NCBI RefSeq assembly: GCF_910589235.1
Contig: NC_060978.1
Location: 657,087-721,086 of the forward strand
DNA: 64,000 bases
From: Vespa crabro
Taxonomy: Eukaryota; Arthropoda; Insecta; Hymenoptera; Vespidae
Direction of reading: 5' to 3'
Shown here one piece after another: positions 39,876-51,756 of this stretch (the first letter of the stretch is position 1; every line of letters begins with the position of its first letter). Both the position numbers and the translations under genes were made by a program. The notes below the pieces were generated by a model. The model did no database searches and was not told the DNA's origin. It saw only the letters and a list, made by a program, of their open reading frames with translations.

Positions 39876-40053
39876 TATATTTTTCATATTACTCACGTTT
39901 ATAACTGATAGATGTTTGAGTCGTGTTTGATTTTAGACTTCGCCTTATCGTATTCCAACGATCATAACTTGCAAGTGTTTTTATGTTATTAGATAAGCAA
40001 ATAATTGAAAAAATCACGGGAAGAAAAATAAAAGAAGAGAAAAAATTCCGCAT
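37446..40053 (-). CDS. Secreted astacin-family zinc metalloprotease (M12A)
   Basis: Six exons on the minus strand: 39897-40053, 38473-38622, 38023-38358, 37762-37898, 37606-37684, 37446-37540. Phases agree and give 954 nt (317 aa). Residues 1-20 form a hydrophobic signal peptide (MRNFFSSFIFLPVIF...). HQGD at 68-71 resembles the propeptide FxGD switch with Phe replaced. The mature domain opens near ELLWPNGIVYYTID. Zinc motif HEMLHTLGAYHEH begins at 184 (HExxHxxGxxHE; the usual Phe after Gly is Ala). The Met-turn is SIMHY at 239-243, and the domain ends in YEC. Expected role: extracellular endopeptidase activated by propeptide removal; substrate unknown. No EGF or CUB domain follows, so this is a simple astacin. 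The last 65-nt intron (37541-37605) is inferred; if retained, the protein ends after a different tail at 37532. The first intron carries a transposon-like element. Confidence 0.9.
38660..38870. repeat. (TA)n and TA-rich low-complexity block beside the TIR element
   Basis: Nearly pure TA dinucleotides at about 38669-38716 are followed by TA/TTTTA-rich sequence up to the left end of the TIR element. A matching block lies at about 39787-39871 after its right end. Both sit within astacin intron 1. Confidence 0.85.
38873..39726. mobile_element. 854-bp TIR element in astacin intron 1, with internal copies of its termini
   Basis: The ends are inverted copies of about 33 bp: left 38873-38906 and right 39691-39726 (reverse orientation). 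They share the core TTTTGAAAGTGGCCTAACTC and start AGCC(A/G)TTTA. Extra copies lie at 39043-39075 (direct, identical to the right end) and 39502-39531 (direct), plus a degraded inverted copy at 39456-39485 facing the one at 39502. Flanks are AT-rich (TATAT), so a target-site duplication cannot be fixed. Inside, about 39090-39302 keeps a broken frame with an AT-hook (RRGRPRKFK) and, after one stop, PLEHHDFFKYL. I do not recognise the superfamily. Confidence 0.75.
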
Positions 40054-40933
40054 ATCGAAAAGTACCGCTCCGAATCGATCACCTCAAGTAACTTATTTGA
40101 ATTTTACATCGTGACTATGTCTTTGAAATCGCACCTTCAATTCGAACGTACCGTAACAAAATTTACACGGTTTAATAACCATTTCATTTCATTTTATTAT
40201 ACTTTACGAACACTATAGTGTTCCATGTAAAAATATCATATTGATTCCCTATATTGAAATAAATTAATAATAATCCAAAATTCATACTCAATGAAAATTA
40301 ATTTCATTTTAATATACAATATTACAATAAAAATATTCGATGTTATACTTAATATAATAACGATCACAATTGAACAATATCATTGGAATTATTGTGAAAA
40401 AAAAAAAAAAAGAAACGTATATTATAAATTAATGCGTGTGCCATTTTAAGAGGACGTGTGTTCATGTTGATTTGATTCTATGCTTAACTACCGATATGCC
40501 AATTTGCCAGTTCGATTTTATTCGCGGTACGTCGTTAAGTCGTATAAAACATCGTAATAAAGTTTCTTTATTAAAATTATAATCAAGAATTCGTCATGCA
40601 TAAGAACGTGACAGTTAAATGTAATCACTGTATGAAATAAATATGTAAATAAAAACATATGGTTATCCACGCACGATTTTAACTTCTAAATAATAATATG
40701 AATTGGCTTGGATATTTGTAATATTGATAGAACTATTTCATATATATATATATAAAGTATTTATATATAGATATAAAGTATTTATTTCTTTTTTTTTTTT
40801 TTTTGCATTATATCACAAATTCGTATAAAATATATATATATATATATAAGTGTTTGTTACAGATAACATTATTTAAATAATTTCTTTGTTGCGTTCATTA
40901 CAACTTAACATTAAAATATATTGCTATTAATTT
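40054..40933. other. Intergenic, astacin promoter side and caspase 3' flank
   Basis: AT-rich non-coding DNA upstream of astacin (minus strand) and downstream of the caspase stop. A minus-strand AATAAA (TTTATT at 40781-40786) about 150 bp past the caspase stop is a plausible poly(A) signal. TA tracts at about 40740-40760 and 40831-40849. No other gene seen. Confidence 0.5.
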
Positions 40934-41932
40934 TTAATTATTATTGCTTTTTTTTTCATTCTCAAAGAAACCAGGATTGAGGTAACAGAATTTATGAAAG
41001 CCTCTCATTTCAACCATTACTGTTTGACAATCACCTGAATATATCACTTCTTTCAGTCTCGAATCTACCTATAAAATAACATAATAAATTTTTGGTAATT
41101 TACTTATATTTAAATTACATAAATATGTATATATAATCATTTAAATATTTAATACTTACTAATGTTAATAAATCACATAGATGATATTTATAAGCATGAT
41201 TCATAAATACATCACAAAATATTTGTATAAACCAACTACCAGTTATATTATTTCGAAAGGCAACATGTCCTGGTAGGGTAGCATATGCAACTAAGAAATC
41301 GGAATAATTTCTAGTTGGATTGTTTTTAAAAATGTCACTGGCACTGTTCATAACTGTATGATTGCCACATGAATCTGTTACATGTTTAGGTATATTTGTA
41401 ATAGTTTGTCTTTTGTTACCTCTAAAAAAAATTCTCTCAGTAATATAATTTTATTTTTTAAATTATAAATTAATATTTAATAATCTTTTAAATAAAATAT
41501 ATTTATCGTTACATACCGACATAATTGAAAAATAAATACTTTTGGTTTTCCTGCTAAATAAGGACAAGCTTCTGATGTGAAACAATCTATGATATCTGAA
41601 CAAAAGACTTTCGTACATTTATGTCCAGTATAATAATCTACACCTTCTATTTCTGTATAATTCTCTTCACCTTTTTTACCATGACTACTAATAATTACAA
41701 AGCACGAGTCAACATTTTGTAAATCTTTACGCTGTGAAAATGTTTTAACACGTTCTATAATACCCTGTAAAAGATTTTAATTTAGTTTAGTTTATATATT
41801 TTCATTTTAATTAAAGAAATTCATAACTTTATATATAATAAAATAAAACTTATGATCTCTATAAAAGCATAATTAGATAATAATGCTAAAATATATTATT
41901 TTAATATTATTGCATTATTTTTTATTATACTA

Positions 41933-41970
<38 letters not shown>

Positions 41971-42547
41971 GTAATATTTTTAATTATTATTTATTAATAT
42001 ACCTTTCCTGTCAAATTGCAATGCGTTTCAACAGAAAATCCCATATCCTTAAACAATTTTTCAAGATTCTCTTTATCATGTATTGCTGATTTTCTAGGTT
42101 TCTGTACATTAGGATCATAATCAATATTAGTAATTATTAAAACCAATCCACGAGGATTACTTCTCATTTGATAAGTTTCAATGAGACTGCCAATTGGACC
42201 ACTTGAAAATTCTTCAGCTTTTCTCACTTTAATTTGTAAAGGTTCCACAGCATCCCTTATTTGAGAAAAATAATTGTCACTTATTTCTTCATTTTCATTA
42301 TTAAAAATAACTGTCTGTTTATCCAAGATTTCTGCCAATTCTTCATGATCAGTCTGTTGTAAACTTAAAAGCAGATTTTGAAATGCAAAAGGTCCTCTAG
42401 TTTTAATCGTTAACAAAATACTTTTGATAGTTTCTTCCTTCTCAAAGTTCTTCTGTAAATTATCAATAAATTATAACAATAAATGTTAACTTTTAATTAA
42501 ATGTCTTTAATAATTTTTGTTCCTTTGTTTGTTTTATTTTTCTTAAA

Positions 42548-42586
<39 letters not shown>

Positions 42587-42768
42587 ATTTAATAAACTAA
42601 TATATCAATGAATTAATTGAAAATATTTACTTTCCACGTTGATATATTAATATCGTCAATGTTAAAAATCTCATTTTCTAATAACTTAGGCCATAACTTC
42701 ATTATGTTTATTTTAGGTACTATGATATCACAATATAAATCAATCCTTTTACGATGTTCTTGATTCAT
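40934..42768 (-). CDS. Dronc: Initiator caspase with N-terminal CARD (Dronc / caspase-9-like)
   Basis: Five minus-strand exons: 42631-42768, 42003-42452, 41517-41764, 41160-41421, 40934-41068. All phases match, giving 1233 nt (410 aa). Residues 1 to about 90 form a CARD (LWPKLLENEIFNIDDINIS..., IKTRGPFAFQNLLLSL). The p20 domain begins near RGLVLIITNIDYD. Catalytic His224 lies in SSHG and catalytic Cys278 in QLCRG (276-280), a variant of the usual QACRG. The p10 part has YATLPGHVAFRNN and GSWFIQIFCDVF and ends near RGFHKFCYLNPGFFE. Expected role: apoptosome-activated initiator caspase in the cytoplasm that cleaves effector caspases after Asp. Candidate autoprocessing Asp residues lie in the p20-p10 linker (HVTDS). 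The start is the ATG opening the CARD. The gene stands head-to-head with TMEM17, 1.2 kb away. CARD plus caspase order makes Dronc the best match; other Nedd2-like caspases are less likely. Confidence 0.92.
41933..41966. repeat. (CT)n tract in caspase intron
   Basis: The only long CT/GA dinucleotide tract within the whole 35-46 kb gene island. It lies in the caspase intron between the exons ending at 42003 and starting at 41764 (minus strand), serving as or next to a pyrimidine-rich stretch on the plus strand. Confidence 0.9.
42553..42584. repeat. 32-nt poly-A run in first caspase intron
   Basis: Uninterrupted A run on the plus strand (T run on the caspase transcript) inside the intron 42453-42630. 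On the minus strand it forms a poly-T tract about 100 nt upstream of the exon 2 acceptor. It could equally be the tail of a decayed retroelement, but no adjacent element is recognisable. Confidence 0.8.
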
Positions 42769-43665
42769 TGTAAAATATATATTCTAAAATCATTGAATAT
42801 TTAATATTACATTTAAAAAAATAGAAGAAAAAAATTGCTAATTATTATTATTTATCCTATATAAACGAATAGAATGGTAATATATTATACAAAGAAATGA
42901 CGTTCTTGAAAACCCTTAAACTATCACTGATACAAAAGCATGACTCATTCACGGTAGGTTTCATATCGATGTATTACTGCGCCGTCTAGGTTTCTATGAA
43001 CCGAGTTAAAATTTGTTGTTAAGCTTTTGTATTAAAACATGTCAGAACTTGTCAAAATTACATACATATATATATATATATATACATACATACATACATA
43101 ATCACATCTAACACACACACACAGAGACGTGCATATATACATATATATATACACAGATTTAATATATTTGTATTATTAATATAAAATTTTACATTGTTAG
43201 ATACAAAAAAACAAAAGACTGATATGCGCACAACGTCATGCGCATGTCGTGCATTTTTATTTCAATATTTATCGTCATTTATTTATTATCGAGTAAAATA
43301 AGTATAATATCTACGAAGCATATCTCATTCAATGGATTTAACTGATTATTTTCAAGATGATAAACATTTAAAAGATTTTTTATTTTATTACATTTTATAT
43401 TTTTATAATTTCAAATAGATTCTTAAATATCTACATTAATATATTATTAATGTTCTAATATATTATAAAAATTTTAATCATATTCTCGAAACTTTAGTGC
43501 CATAATATATTAAACTATTGGTAACGTGTATCATATAGAAACCAATAGAAATTAAAGAGGATAATAATCGTGGACAAAAATTTAATATACACTATGTTTT
43601 TATTATCCTGTTGGAGTATTTCGTCTTACTTTTTTTTATACTACATGGAAAATAAGTTTGGTTAT

Positions 43666-43697
<32 letters not shown>

Positions 43698-43976
43698 TTC
43701 TTTTTGTATCGATTTTGACTAACCAATTATTCGATAGATATTACACGCTATTGGAGAATCGTTGAGAGAACGGAAGTAAGAAGATAAAAGTGGTCCAGAT
43801 TTAAGTTTATCCCATTTAATATTTGATTCACGTCGTACAGATTCAAAATTTATTTTTTATTTTAACTAACATTAAAATATAAGTATTACAAATCTTTATT
43901 ATAATATTTCTATAGATATTTGTAGATCAAAATCTTTATTAAATTTGACAAATTTATCCTTAGTCTGGATAAATAA
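42769..43976. promoter_or_regulatory. Divergent intergenic region between Dronc and TMEM17
   Basis: The two genes are transcribed away from each other, so both promoters and 5' untranslated regions should lie in these 1.2 kb. The sequence is AT-rich with TA/CATA repeats at about 43068-43160 and 43674-43692. The least repetitive, GC-richest part is 42950-43020 (gcgccgtctagg) next to the caspase. I see no reliable TATA box or initiator to call. Confidence 0.5.
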
Positions 43977-44854
43977 ATGTGGAAATCATCGATAGTAAAT
44001 GCTTCAGATCATATATTTCCTGGTTTAGCATATCATGATCGTAAGAAAGAATTTTATGACATAGGTATAATATATTTTTACATATATTTTTTTTTAACGT
44101 TATTCTTTTACAATAATTTATTTAAAATATTTATTTCGATACATTAATATTATTATAAAATGATTGATTTAAATAGAAATAATTTATATGATCTTTACAA
44201 TAGAATATTTAATTTATTTAATAATTATTACTAGCTCATTTATTTAATATTTATTTTACAGGTAATCAAATACAATCTAGTTTACCGTTACAAATGGCTT
44301 TATACTTTAATGTGTGGCTTTTGCCAATTTGGTTTTTTATAAGTATAATAAGTTTGGACTCTAAGGTAAATATATTTGGAAAATTTAATAAAAACATTAT
44401 TTTAATGTAGATTATATTTTATATTACAGTATTTACAGTTAACGGATGTGTACAAATTTATAACAGTTGCGTTATTCTTACTTATTTCGGTATTAGAATG
44501 TACGAGATTATACCTAGGATATCTTGGTAATTTAGCTGAAAAGGTAATATCATTTTGGATAGATAATAAAAATAAAAAAGAAAATATATAATAATTATTT
44601 TGTTATATTAGATTCCAGAACTAGCAAGCTTTTGGCTTATATCCACATTAATACAATTTCCATTAGAATTATTTCTTCTTCTTGATAATAGAACTATGCT
44701 TAAGTTTAGCGAACAAATTGTTAATAGTTTAATGATATTTTTTCTTAGTATAGAAATAATTTCAGGGACTATAGCATTAAAGAATTCAGCCAATCATCAT
44801 GCTAAAAGATTTTATATAGCTCAATTATATGGAATAGAGGATAGGTTAAATTAA
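43977..44854 (+). CDS. TMEM17: Transmembrane protein 17 (ciliary transition-zone MKS module)
   Basis: Four exons: 43977-44064, 44262-44365, 44430-44543, 44612-44854. They join in phase to 549 nt (182 aa). Four hydrophobic segments are visible at about residues 37-60, 70-90, 104-124 and 137-160. Family-diagnostic strings are SSLPLQMALYFN, RLYLGYLGNLAEKIPELASF and WLISTLIQFPL, which match the Transmemb_17 family and, by the conserved LQM.LYFN start and total length, TMEM17 rather than the shorter TMEM216. Known role: membrane component of the MKS complex at the transition zone at the base of cilia, gating ciliary membrane proteins. In an insect, action in ciliated sensory neurons is expected. 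The start is the first ATG in frame. An AATAAA follows 65 nt after the stop. Confidence 0.9.
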
Positions 44855-44918
44855 AAATAATAATTTAATATTCAATTCAATTAATATTTATATTCATTTT
44901 ATCGCTTGATAAAATTTA

Positions 44919-44924
44919 AATAAA
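44919..44924 (+). terminator. Poly(A) signal of TMEM17
   Basis: Canonical AATAAA on the plus strand, 65 nt beyond the TMEM17 stop and before the convergent GLTP gene. The spacer between the two stop codons is about 300 bp. Confidence 0.6.
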
Positions 44925-45107
44925 ATTTTTTACAAGATAATTTTATATTGCAAGTTACAGCATATCATGCATATTTATACATATCGATATATTAATTGGA
45001 GATCAGTAATATAGATTAATAATTTTAGTTAAATAGTATTTTAGATATTCACAGTAATTTTGATCAAAACATATAAATAAACATTTGAAACATATTTTCA
45101 TGTTGAC

Positions 45108-45140
<33 letters not shown>

Positions 45141-45155
45141 AAATAATTGTCATAT

Positions 45156-46187
45156 TTAAAGATTTTTTTCAAGTTCATACTTTTTATAAAATATTTGTAG
45201 ATTTTCAATATTTAATCTAAGATTTTTTGTATATATTTCCATATCACGTAAAATGATTTCATCCGTAAAGTCTTTTCCATCTACAATTGTTTGTAAAAGC
45301 TGTTTACGAGAAGGTACCGTACGTGACAGCAACTATTAAAATAATTATAAAATATTAGATTGATAATTATAAAATTAAAATTACTTCATTCTTAAATGTA
45401 TATAGTATACAATTACAAAGCAAACTAAATACACATAATGCTTACACCAAAAAGCTGCTGTAACATCCAACCGTGATATGGTTCTAAAGATATTTTATAT
45501 GCTTCCTTTAAAAATGCTACTAGATCATCTGTTGCCTTACCGGCATTATGATCTTCAATAAGTTTTTCAAAAAATAATAGAATCATGTATAAGCTTCTAA
45601 AACAAAATTTATACATTTATAAAGCATAAAAAAGAAGCTATTAAATTATAATCATTAAACAAATTTATATATATATATATATATACCTTTTTAACCACAT
45701 CAAAGCATCAGTAGCAATTATAGTTTCACCTTTTTCTTTTTCCAATAGTATCATATCCTGTAAAGTTTTGTGTTTTTCTTTGTCTATAGAATATTTATTA
45801 TTTAATTTCTAAAATATAAAATCTCTTTATAGATTTATATCATTCAAATAGATTCATATATCTAAATAATATATATTTTATTAACCTCTATGTTACCTTC
45901 CATATCATGTTTAACTGGTGCAAATAATTTTCCAAATTTTTCTGAAATATTAAATATATAATTTTCAAATGTCATCAAAGAAAATTAATTTCTATATTTA
46001 TATTACATTAACGAAATGTCATTTTATCAATTTTTAAACATAGTAATTATTTACCAACTATTACTACAACACCACGAGAAGCATGTAAAAAATTTTCCGT
46101 AGATATTTTATCATCGACAATGTCCGGAAAATATATTGCATTTATACACAATATTTTTGGAACTGTTTCCTCCGATGGTAATGCCAT
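45156..46187 (-). CDS. GLTP: Glycolipid transfer protein (GLTP family)
   Basis: Five minus-strand exons: 46055-46187, 45886-45941, 45687-45808, 45446-45596, 45156-45332. They join in phase to 639 nt (212 aa, the usual GLTP length). The glycolipid headgroup residues of the family are all present in their contexts: Asp57 and Asn61 (PVKHDMEGN), Lys64, Trp101 (TDALMWLKR) and His145 (YHGWM). The Asp-x3-Asn pair favours true GLTP over ceramide-1-phosphate transfer protein. Known role: soluble all-helical cytosolic protein that moves glycosphingolipids between membranes. The start is chosen at MALPSEETV; an upstream in-frame ATG at 46235 would add 16 residues but lacks family support. No signal peptide. 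Convergent with TMEM17. Confidence 0.9.
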
Positions 46188-47622
46188 GATATGGTTAAAA
46201 TTAACGTCAAATACTATTACGATAATCAACAACACACGTTGCTAGGTTATGGTAGGTTATATATTTTACATGTAAGGTTATATATAATACCAGTTTCAAC
46301 AATAAAAAAATGTTTTACATAACGAAAAACAAATACGAACAATCAGATAGCTGTATTTTACAATTAATTTTATAACGGATATTTCTTGAAAGGCAATAAA
46401 ATTGCGAATAAAAGTGAATTGAGCAACGTCCAGAATGAGAGTAAAAAATTTTTCCACAAAAAAAAAAAAGAAAAAAAAAAGAAAAAAAAAAGAAAAAAAG
46501 AAAAATGAGTATTCTCATTCTTTGATAACAATCTCATTTTTTTACTTTTATTAGGTTTAAAAAATTCAAGTTTCTTAATAGAAACTCTTTATGATCAAAA
46601 TCTTTCATTTGATTAACACATTATTATTCTATTTTATCAATTTGAATGGAATAATGATGATTCTTCTTAAATCGTTCTATCTAGTCTGATTGAAAATATA
46701 TCTATATTACGATAGAAGTAATAATAATTATATATGAAAGGGAATAAGTGTCATGATTAATAATATAGGAACATAATATTTTTTTTTTAATATTAATTCT
46801 CCAAAGCACAGGCTTAATATCTAGATATAATTAAATATAATTTTTCTTACATTATTTTTGAAGCGTTTAAATAATAAAATTTTCTTTTTTCTTTCTTTCT
46901 TTCTTTTTTTGTTTGTTTATTTGTTTGTTTGTTTGTTTGTTTGTTTGTATTCTTACTGACTAGCTTAATGCTTTATCGATAAATGGGGTTTCTTGCCTAA
47001 AATATTTCGTAAATATTTTCTCATCTCTTTAATCAAATGATTGATGCTCCTTTTTTTTTTAAATCTGCCGAAGTCCGCGTTACAATATTGTCATCTGTAT
47101 AACTGTCATACCCGATTAATCTATATTATTAAAATAATTTAAGGAATAATATTATACATATACATACGTAACAATATACAACTATTGTATATTTTTTCGT
47201 AATGTTAAAAGATTATACGCTGTTACTACATTTTAGCGCATACGTACTTACTTTTTCGCATTATGAACGACGTTTCATTACTATATTGTTACAGGTTTTA
47301 CATTTGCATTACCGCGAACTTACGTGCCTTTCTTTTTTTTAATTTTTGTGCACGGCATGTGTGTAATATATCATGATAGTCTGAGAAAAGTGATAATTGC
47401 TTTTCTTCTCTTTCCTTTTCTTTTTTCTTTCTTTTTTTTTTTTTCTTTTTTCTTTTCTACTTTTCTTTTTTACACACTCCAGGCAAAGTGAACGAATGAA
47501 ACGAAGTTCTTTCAGGTATCGTATATATTTTGCTTACTAAAAAAAAAAAAGAAAAAAAAAAAACCACGGAGATAAGATGTATCGCACGTGAACGAGATCT
47601 ATGCCCTGTTGATCGACTAGAA
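46188..47622. other. AT-rich intergenic region upstream of GLTP
   Basis: Contains the GLTP 5' flank, an A-rich block (46458-46505), a (GTTT)n tract at about 46908-46948, and poly-pyrimidine blocks at 46880-46905 and 47400-47470. No open frame with coding character was found on either strand. Confidence 0.5.
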
Positions 47623-48099
47623 ATGGAATTTTATTTCGATGGTATAAAATCCCTGTTGTCTAATAATTTACGATTAGAAATGTTCGTGATCATGTTTATT
47701 ACAGGTATTTTTTCCTTCATTTTCTTTTATTTCCTTTTTTTTTGATTTTTGTTTTTTTTTTTCTTCTTTATATTGAATTATAGAAGCACATTTTTTTTTC
47801 GAAGTATCGGTATATTTTTCGAAATTAAATAATTATTTAGATTCCTAAATTTTAGCACTTTTTCGCCAATTAACCGACACCCCTTCTAATATAAGAACGA
47901 TATATTTTCAGGTATCGCGTTTAATACACGATTAGAGAATATCCTCGAAAGCGATGAAAATGATGAAAGTGTAAGATGGCAGTACGATATTATGTTTAAC
48001 ATGAATCGAAGACTTTTGTGCTTTAAAAAAGAACTTATATTATTCAAAAAAGAGAGAAAAAGAGAGAGAGAGAGAGCGAGAGTACAAGTGTTCGAGTAA
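47623..48099 (+). CDS. Weak two-exon candidate, unknown product
   Basis: ATG at 47623 opens a frame (MEFYFDGIKSLLSNN...) to a donor ACAG|GTATTT at 47704. A pyrimidine-rich acceptor ending TTTTCAG joins it in phase at 47912 (GT ATC GCG), and the frame runs to a stop at 48097-48099, 89 aa in all. The first part has one hydrophobic stretch (LEMFVIMFITGIAF). The final residues are encoded by a GA microsatellite, which argues against the called end; a strong internal donor AGT|GTAAGA near 47969 suggests the transcript may splice on. I recognise no family. It could be a chance pairing of splice signals in AT-rich DNA. Confidence 0.22.
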
Positions 48100-48315
48100 A
48101 GTACGTATTAGATTATTAGAATAATAAGATGTCTAATAGCCGCGAACAAAACCTGCTTGAACTACGAAGCATTTTTCGCCGCGGTTACCGCATTGTTGGG
48201 ACCGACCGGCGGTTCAAAATGAATTCTAGGTATGTTAAAGAATTTTTTGTTCATTCTCTTTGGCTGGTAAGGCAAGGAAAAATGGTTCGGTCGGTCGTAA
48301 CGATTCCAACGACCT

Positions 48316-51300
48316 TCAGAAGGCAGTTGGAAGCTCATGTTTGAGTATGTTCCCCGTGGAATCCTCAGCGACTAAAGTTAAAGCTGCCAGGCAGTGAGGT
48401 GGAGGTGGTGGTACCAATGCTTCTAAAGGTGGCCGAGTACCAGGAAATTGACGAGAACCAACGACCATACCACCGGAAGTTTCTCTAAGTTCGATCACTC
48501 TAACACCATATCGAGAACGTGCCACGTTCCTGCGAAATCAATAAAATAGAGAATAATTTAGATGATAGAAAATTTTTAATAGAAACATAGATATTTTACG
48601 ATTTTAATTATACCTTTTACCATCGTATTCTATGTCATTATGACGTCTGTTGGAATGATTATCAGCTTCAGTGTTGAACCATCGATGATAAGCGAGCAAC
48701 GCGGCACAAGAAGGTCCCCAGAAAGTTCTATCCGGTTGGGAGGGTAGTTCGGCCGCGTTTAAAGTCTTAGAGAAAGACCTGTTAAGTTCGGGACTAGCAG
48801 GAGCGGATAGTCTGCCAGGAAGCTGTCTCGCATTCGCCGATGGTGATGGCCTGGATGTCTCAGATAAAAGTCGTCCTCTCCGGGGGCTAGACAATACCGG
48901 TTCTTGTACTGTAACTGTGACGCTGAGAGGTCTACTGAGAGCAACAGTCGTATGTTGTGGATCTCTCCTGATGGGATTACGATTGAAATCGATTCCAGCC
49001 GCTCCAACAAAGACCCTGTCGACGTAATCAAAACCACGTCCCATAATACCTTCCCTCGTGTGTCCAAGATCGAACGTGTGCCCGAGCTCATGTAAAACCG
49101 ATCCAAGAGTAGTCGCTAAACAGCCACCATGGGTACCTCGATAATTGCTGTCGTCCATCAGTTGTTCGGTGTCAACGACCGTGGTGTCTAAAAATCGGGG
49201 CAGTACTTGAGCCATGCAGGTAGGCCACGTATGCAAGCAAGCTGAGCCGAAAAGAGCTAAACCACCGCCACCCAAAGCAGCATGACCTTGCGTTCTCGCT
49301 AAGGTATCTTCGTGAGTACGGGGACTCGGCGCACCGCGATACCTCGTGCAAGATAAGAAAGCTAGATATTTCCGGTCCTTCGATGCTAACGGACCGGTCA
49401 TCAATTCGCGTGCGATCAATTCCCATAATTCTCGTTGTGACATAGCTCGTGCTCTGTCGACGTGAAGCATACTGTGCATCACCAAGCACTCTGGACCGTC
49501 CAGATCGCGTTCCAATTGAAACGTCTTCTTTCCGTGTCCAGCTTCCCTCAATTTTTCCGCTGTTAGAGTTTGCAAGAGTCTAGCACCCAAACCTATTCTG
49601 GTTGCCGCGCTTTCCGGTGATCTATCCTCTCTTCGTGGTCCTTGGAAATAGCCATCGTGTCCCGCGCATACCACATATACCGGTGTCACTCGTAGCCTAG
49701 TTGTTCTCGGTTCATGCAAAAGAGTTAATCGTCGTTTGTGTCCTCCGGCCTCGAGTTCCAGCTTATTGGATCCGCGCGTAAGATCAACTAACGCGCGAAA
49801 TTCGCCCCCGACCACTGGCCATTCCGATGTCACATTTTTTTGAGCCCTAACCGTGATATAATTACACGCCAATGGTGTCCGACCGCGTATAAGGGCCAAA
49901 CTATAGGTCAGAGTCTCTCCGTCTATCAGATTACATACAGTGATGCCTTCCGGGTTGCCATTTGTCGCGAATCCTCGCTGACGGTGATGATTATCCGTCA
50001 GCGTCGCATCCGCAAGCACCTATGAGAAGATTTTTGTTACTATTTTTTCTTTTTTTCTTTCTTTCTTTCTTTTTTTTTTTTTCTTTTATCTCTTCTCTCA
50101 GCAACAAATTTTAAACGCAAAACAACAGTTTTATCATCAGCATTAGTATCGTTAATGATACAAGTGTATTAATCTATTCTATTTTCGTAATAATTGTTAA
50201 TTAACTTTAGAATTTATTGGATTTTAAACGTCGGATAAATTGCATTTAATTTCGTGGGTGTGTTTGCCTTCGTGCGCAGGACTCTGCAGAAAAGAATGCG
50301 ACCCTGAGTATAGATCTCGCTTTCGTTTTTGGTGGAAGGGCAAGGACATGAGTCAGCGCGGAAAACAACGCTGTCGCATTTTTAAAGAGTAAGAAAATTA
50401 CTTTAGATAATTTAGTACCGTTAAACGTTTGATTTTAATGTTCTTACCGTTCTTACAGGGATTTGAAAACTTTTCCGAGTTCGTGTTAGAAAGTTAATAG
50501 TTTCGTTTGAAATCGACGGGACTACTTGCGCCGTTATCTGCTCGCGTTACATGCGAATAAACTATTGCGATAATCTTTCAAATAAGATGACGTAGAAAGA
50601 TGAAGTTCATCATTGCAGAATGTCACGAAACATCGTTCAACGTTTGCACATATATGTATTACCGTGGAACTCTCCCGCTCTCCTAATCGAATTAGAATGC
50701 AAGAGTTAGGGAAAACAGATCGATACTTGGATTCTCGTGACTACGATTATTTCACAACACAGTTACTTCTTTTTTTCTTTCTGTCTTTTTTTTCTTTTTC
50801 TTTTTTTTTTTTTTTTTCTTTTTTTACAAAGGAAACAACATTTCCATTACGATCTTTTTAAGCGTCCATCAAGATGTCGTACCATTTTGTTTTTCTTTCT
50901 TTTTTATCTTTTCATTTCAAATAAAACGATGAAAATAGATAATCCATGTAAGAAAATGTATGCAATGCTGGAAACGTGCCATCCGTTCAGGTCGTTATAA
51001 AATACTTCTTTTTTTTATTGCGCACTTTCACGCGAACCGCATGACTCGAGAAAAGAATCTCTCATTCGGCGTCACGTACAATTTTAAAATTAAAAAAAAA
51101 AAAAAAAAAAAAAAATAAAAAAAAGAAGAAAAAAAGAGCGAGCGTCTCGATGGATTAGGACCGCGAGGTGCTGCTACCTTGCGGCGAAATAATGAGCCGC
51201 TTCGACGTTGAACACACGTCAGAAGGTTTTCCTCTCTATTCACTCTTCCGGTCGTTAACGACGCAACGCGTGAAGTGTCAAACGGAAGAGCACGTTGCTT

Positions 51301-51511
51301 CGAGAGTTCGTTTAGGCGCGTAGTACTGTGGTCACACGGTGCTCTTTCCTTGACCCAGATTTTCCGTCCACGAAGGCGCCCATTTCTATGAGAAAAATCG
51401 CGGCAAACTAGCGTACTCGATTATTTCAAAGTCGTACGGAAAATAAGTGGATGGGGGTTAAGGGGGGAGGGGAGGAGGAATGAAGTAAGAGTAGTAGGAG
51501 TCGCAGCAGTC

Positions 51512-51554
<43 letters not shown>

Positions 51555-51692
51555 AGAGGAGGAAGAAGAGGAGGAGGAGAAGGAAGAAATAACGAAAATT
51601 AGCCGTGAGTTTTCAAATCCGCACTCATACACGTCATTTCCCCGCGCGATCGAAAGTCCATAATTTTTTTTACTCGTCCAACTTATACATGA

Positions 51693-51756
<64 letters not shown>

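Noticed and set aside
46188..46235. Longer GLTP start 16 codons upstream
   Set aside because: The extra residues (MLLIIVIVFDVNFNHI) are hydrophobic and unlike a cytosolic GLTP N-terminus; the downstream MALPSEETV start gives the family length.
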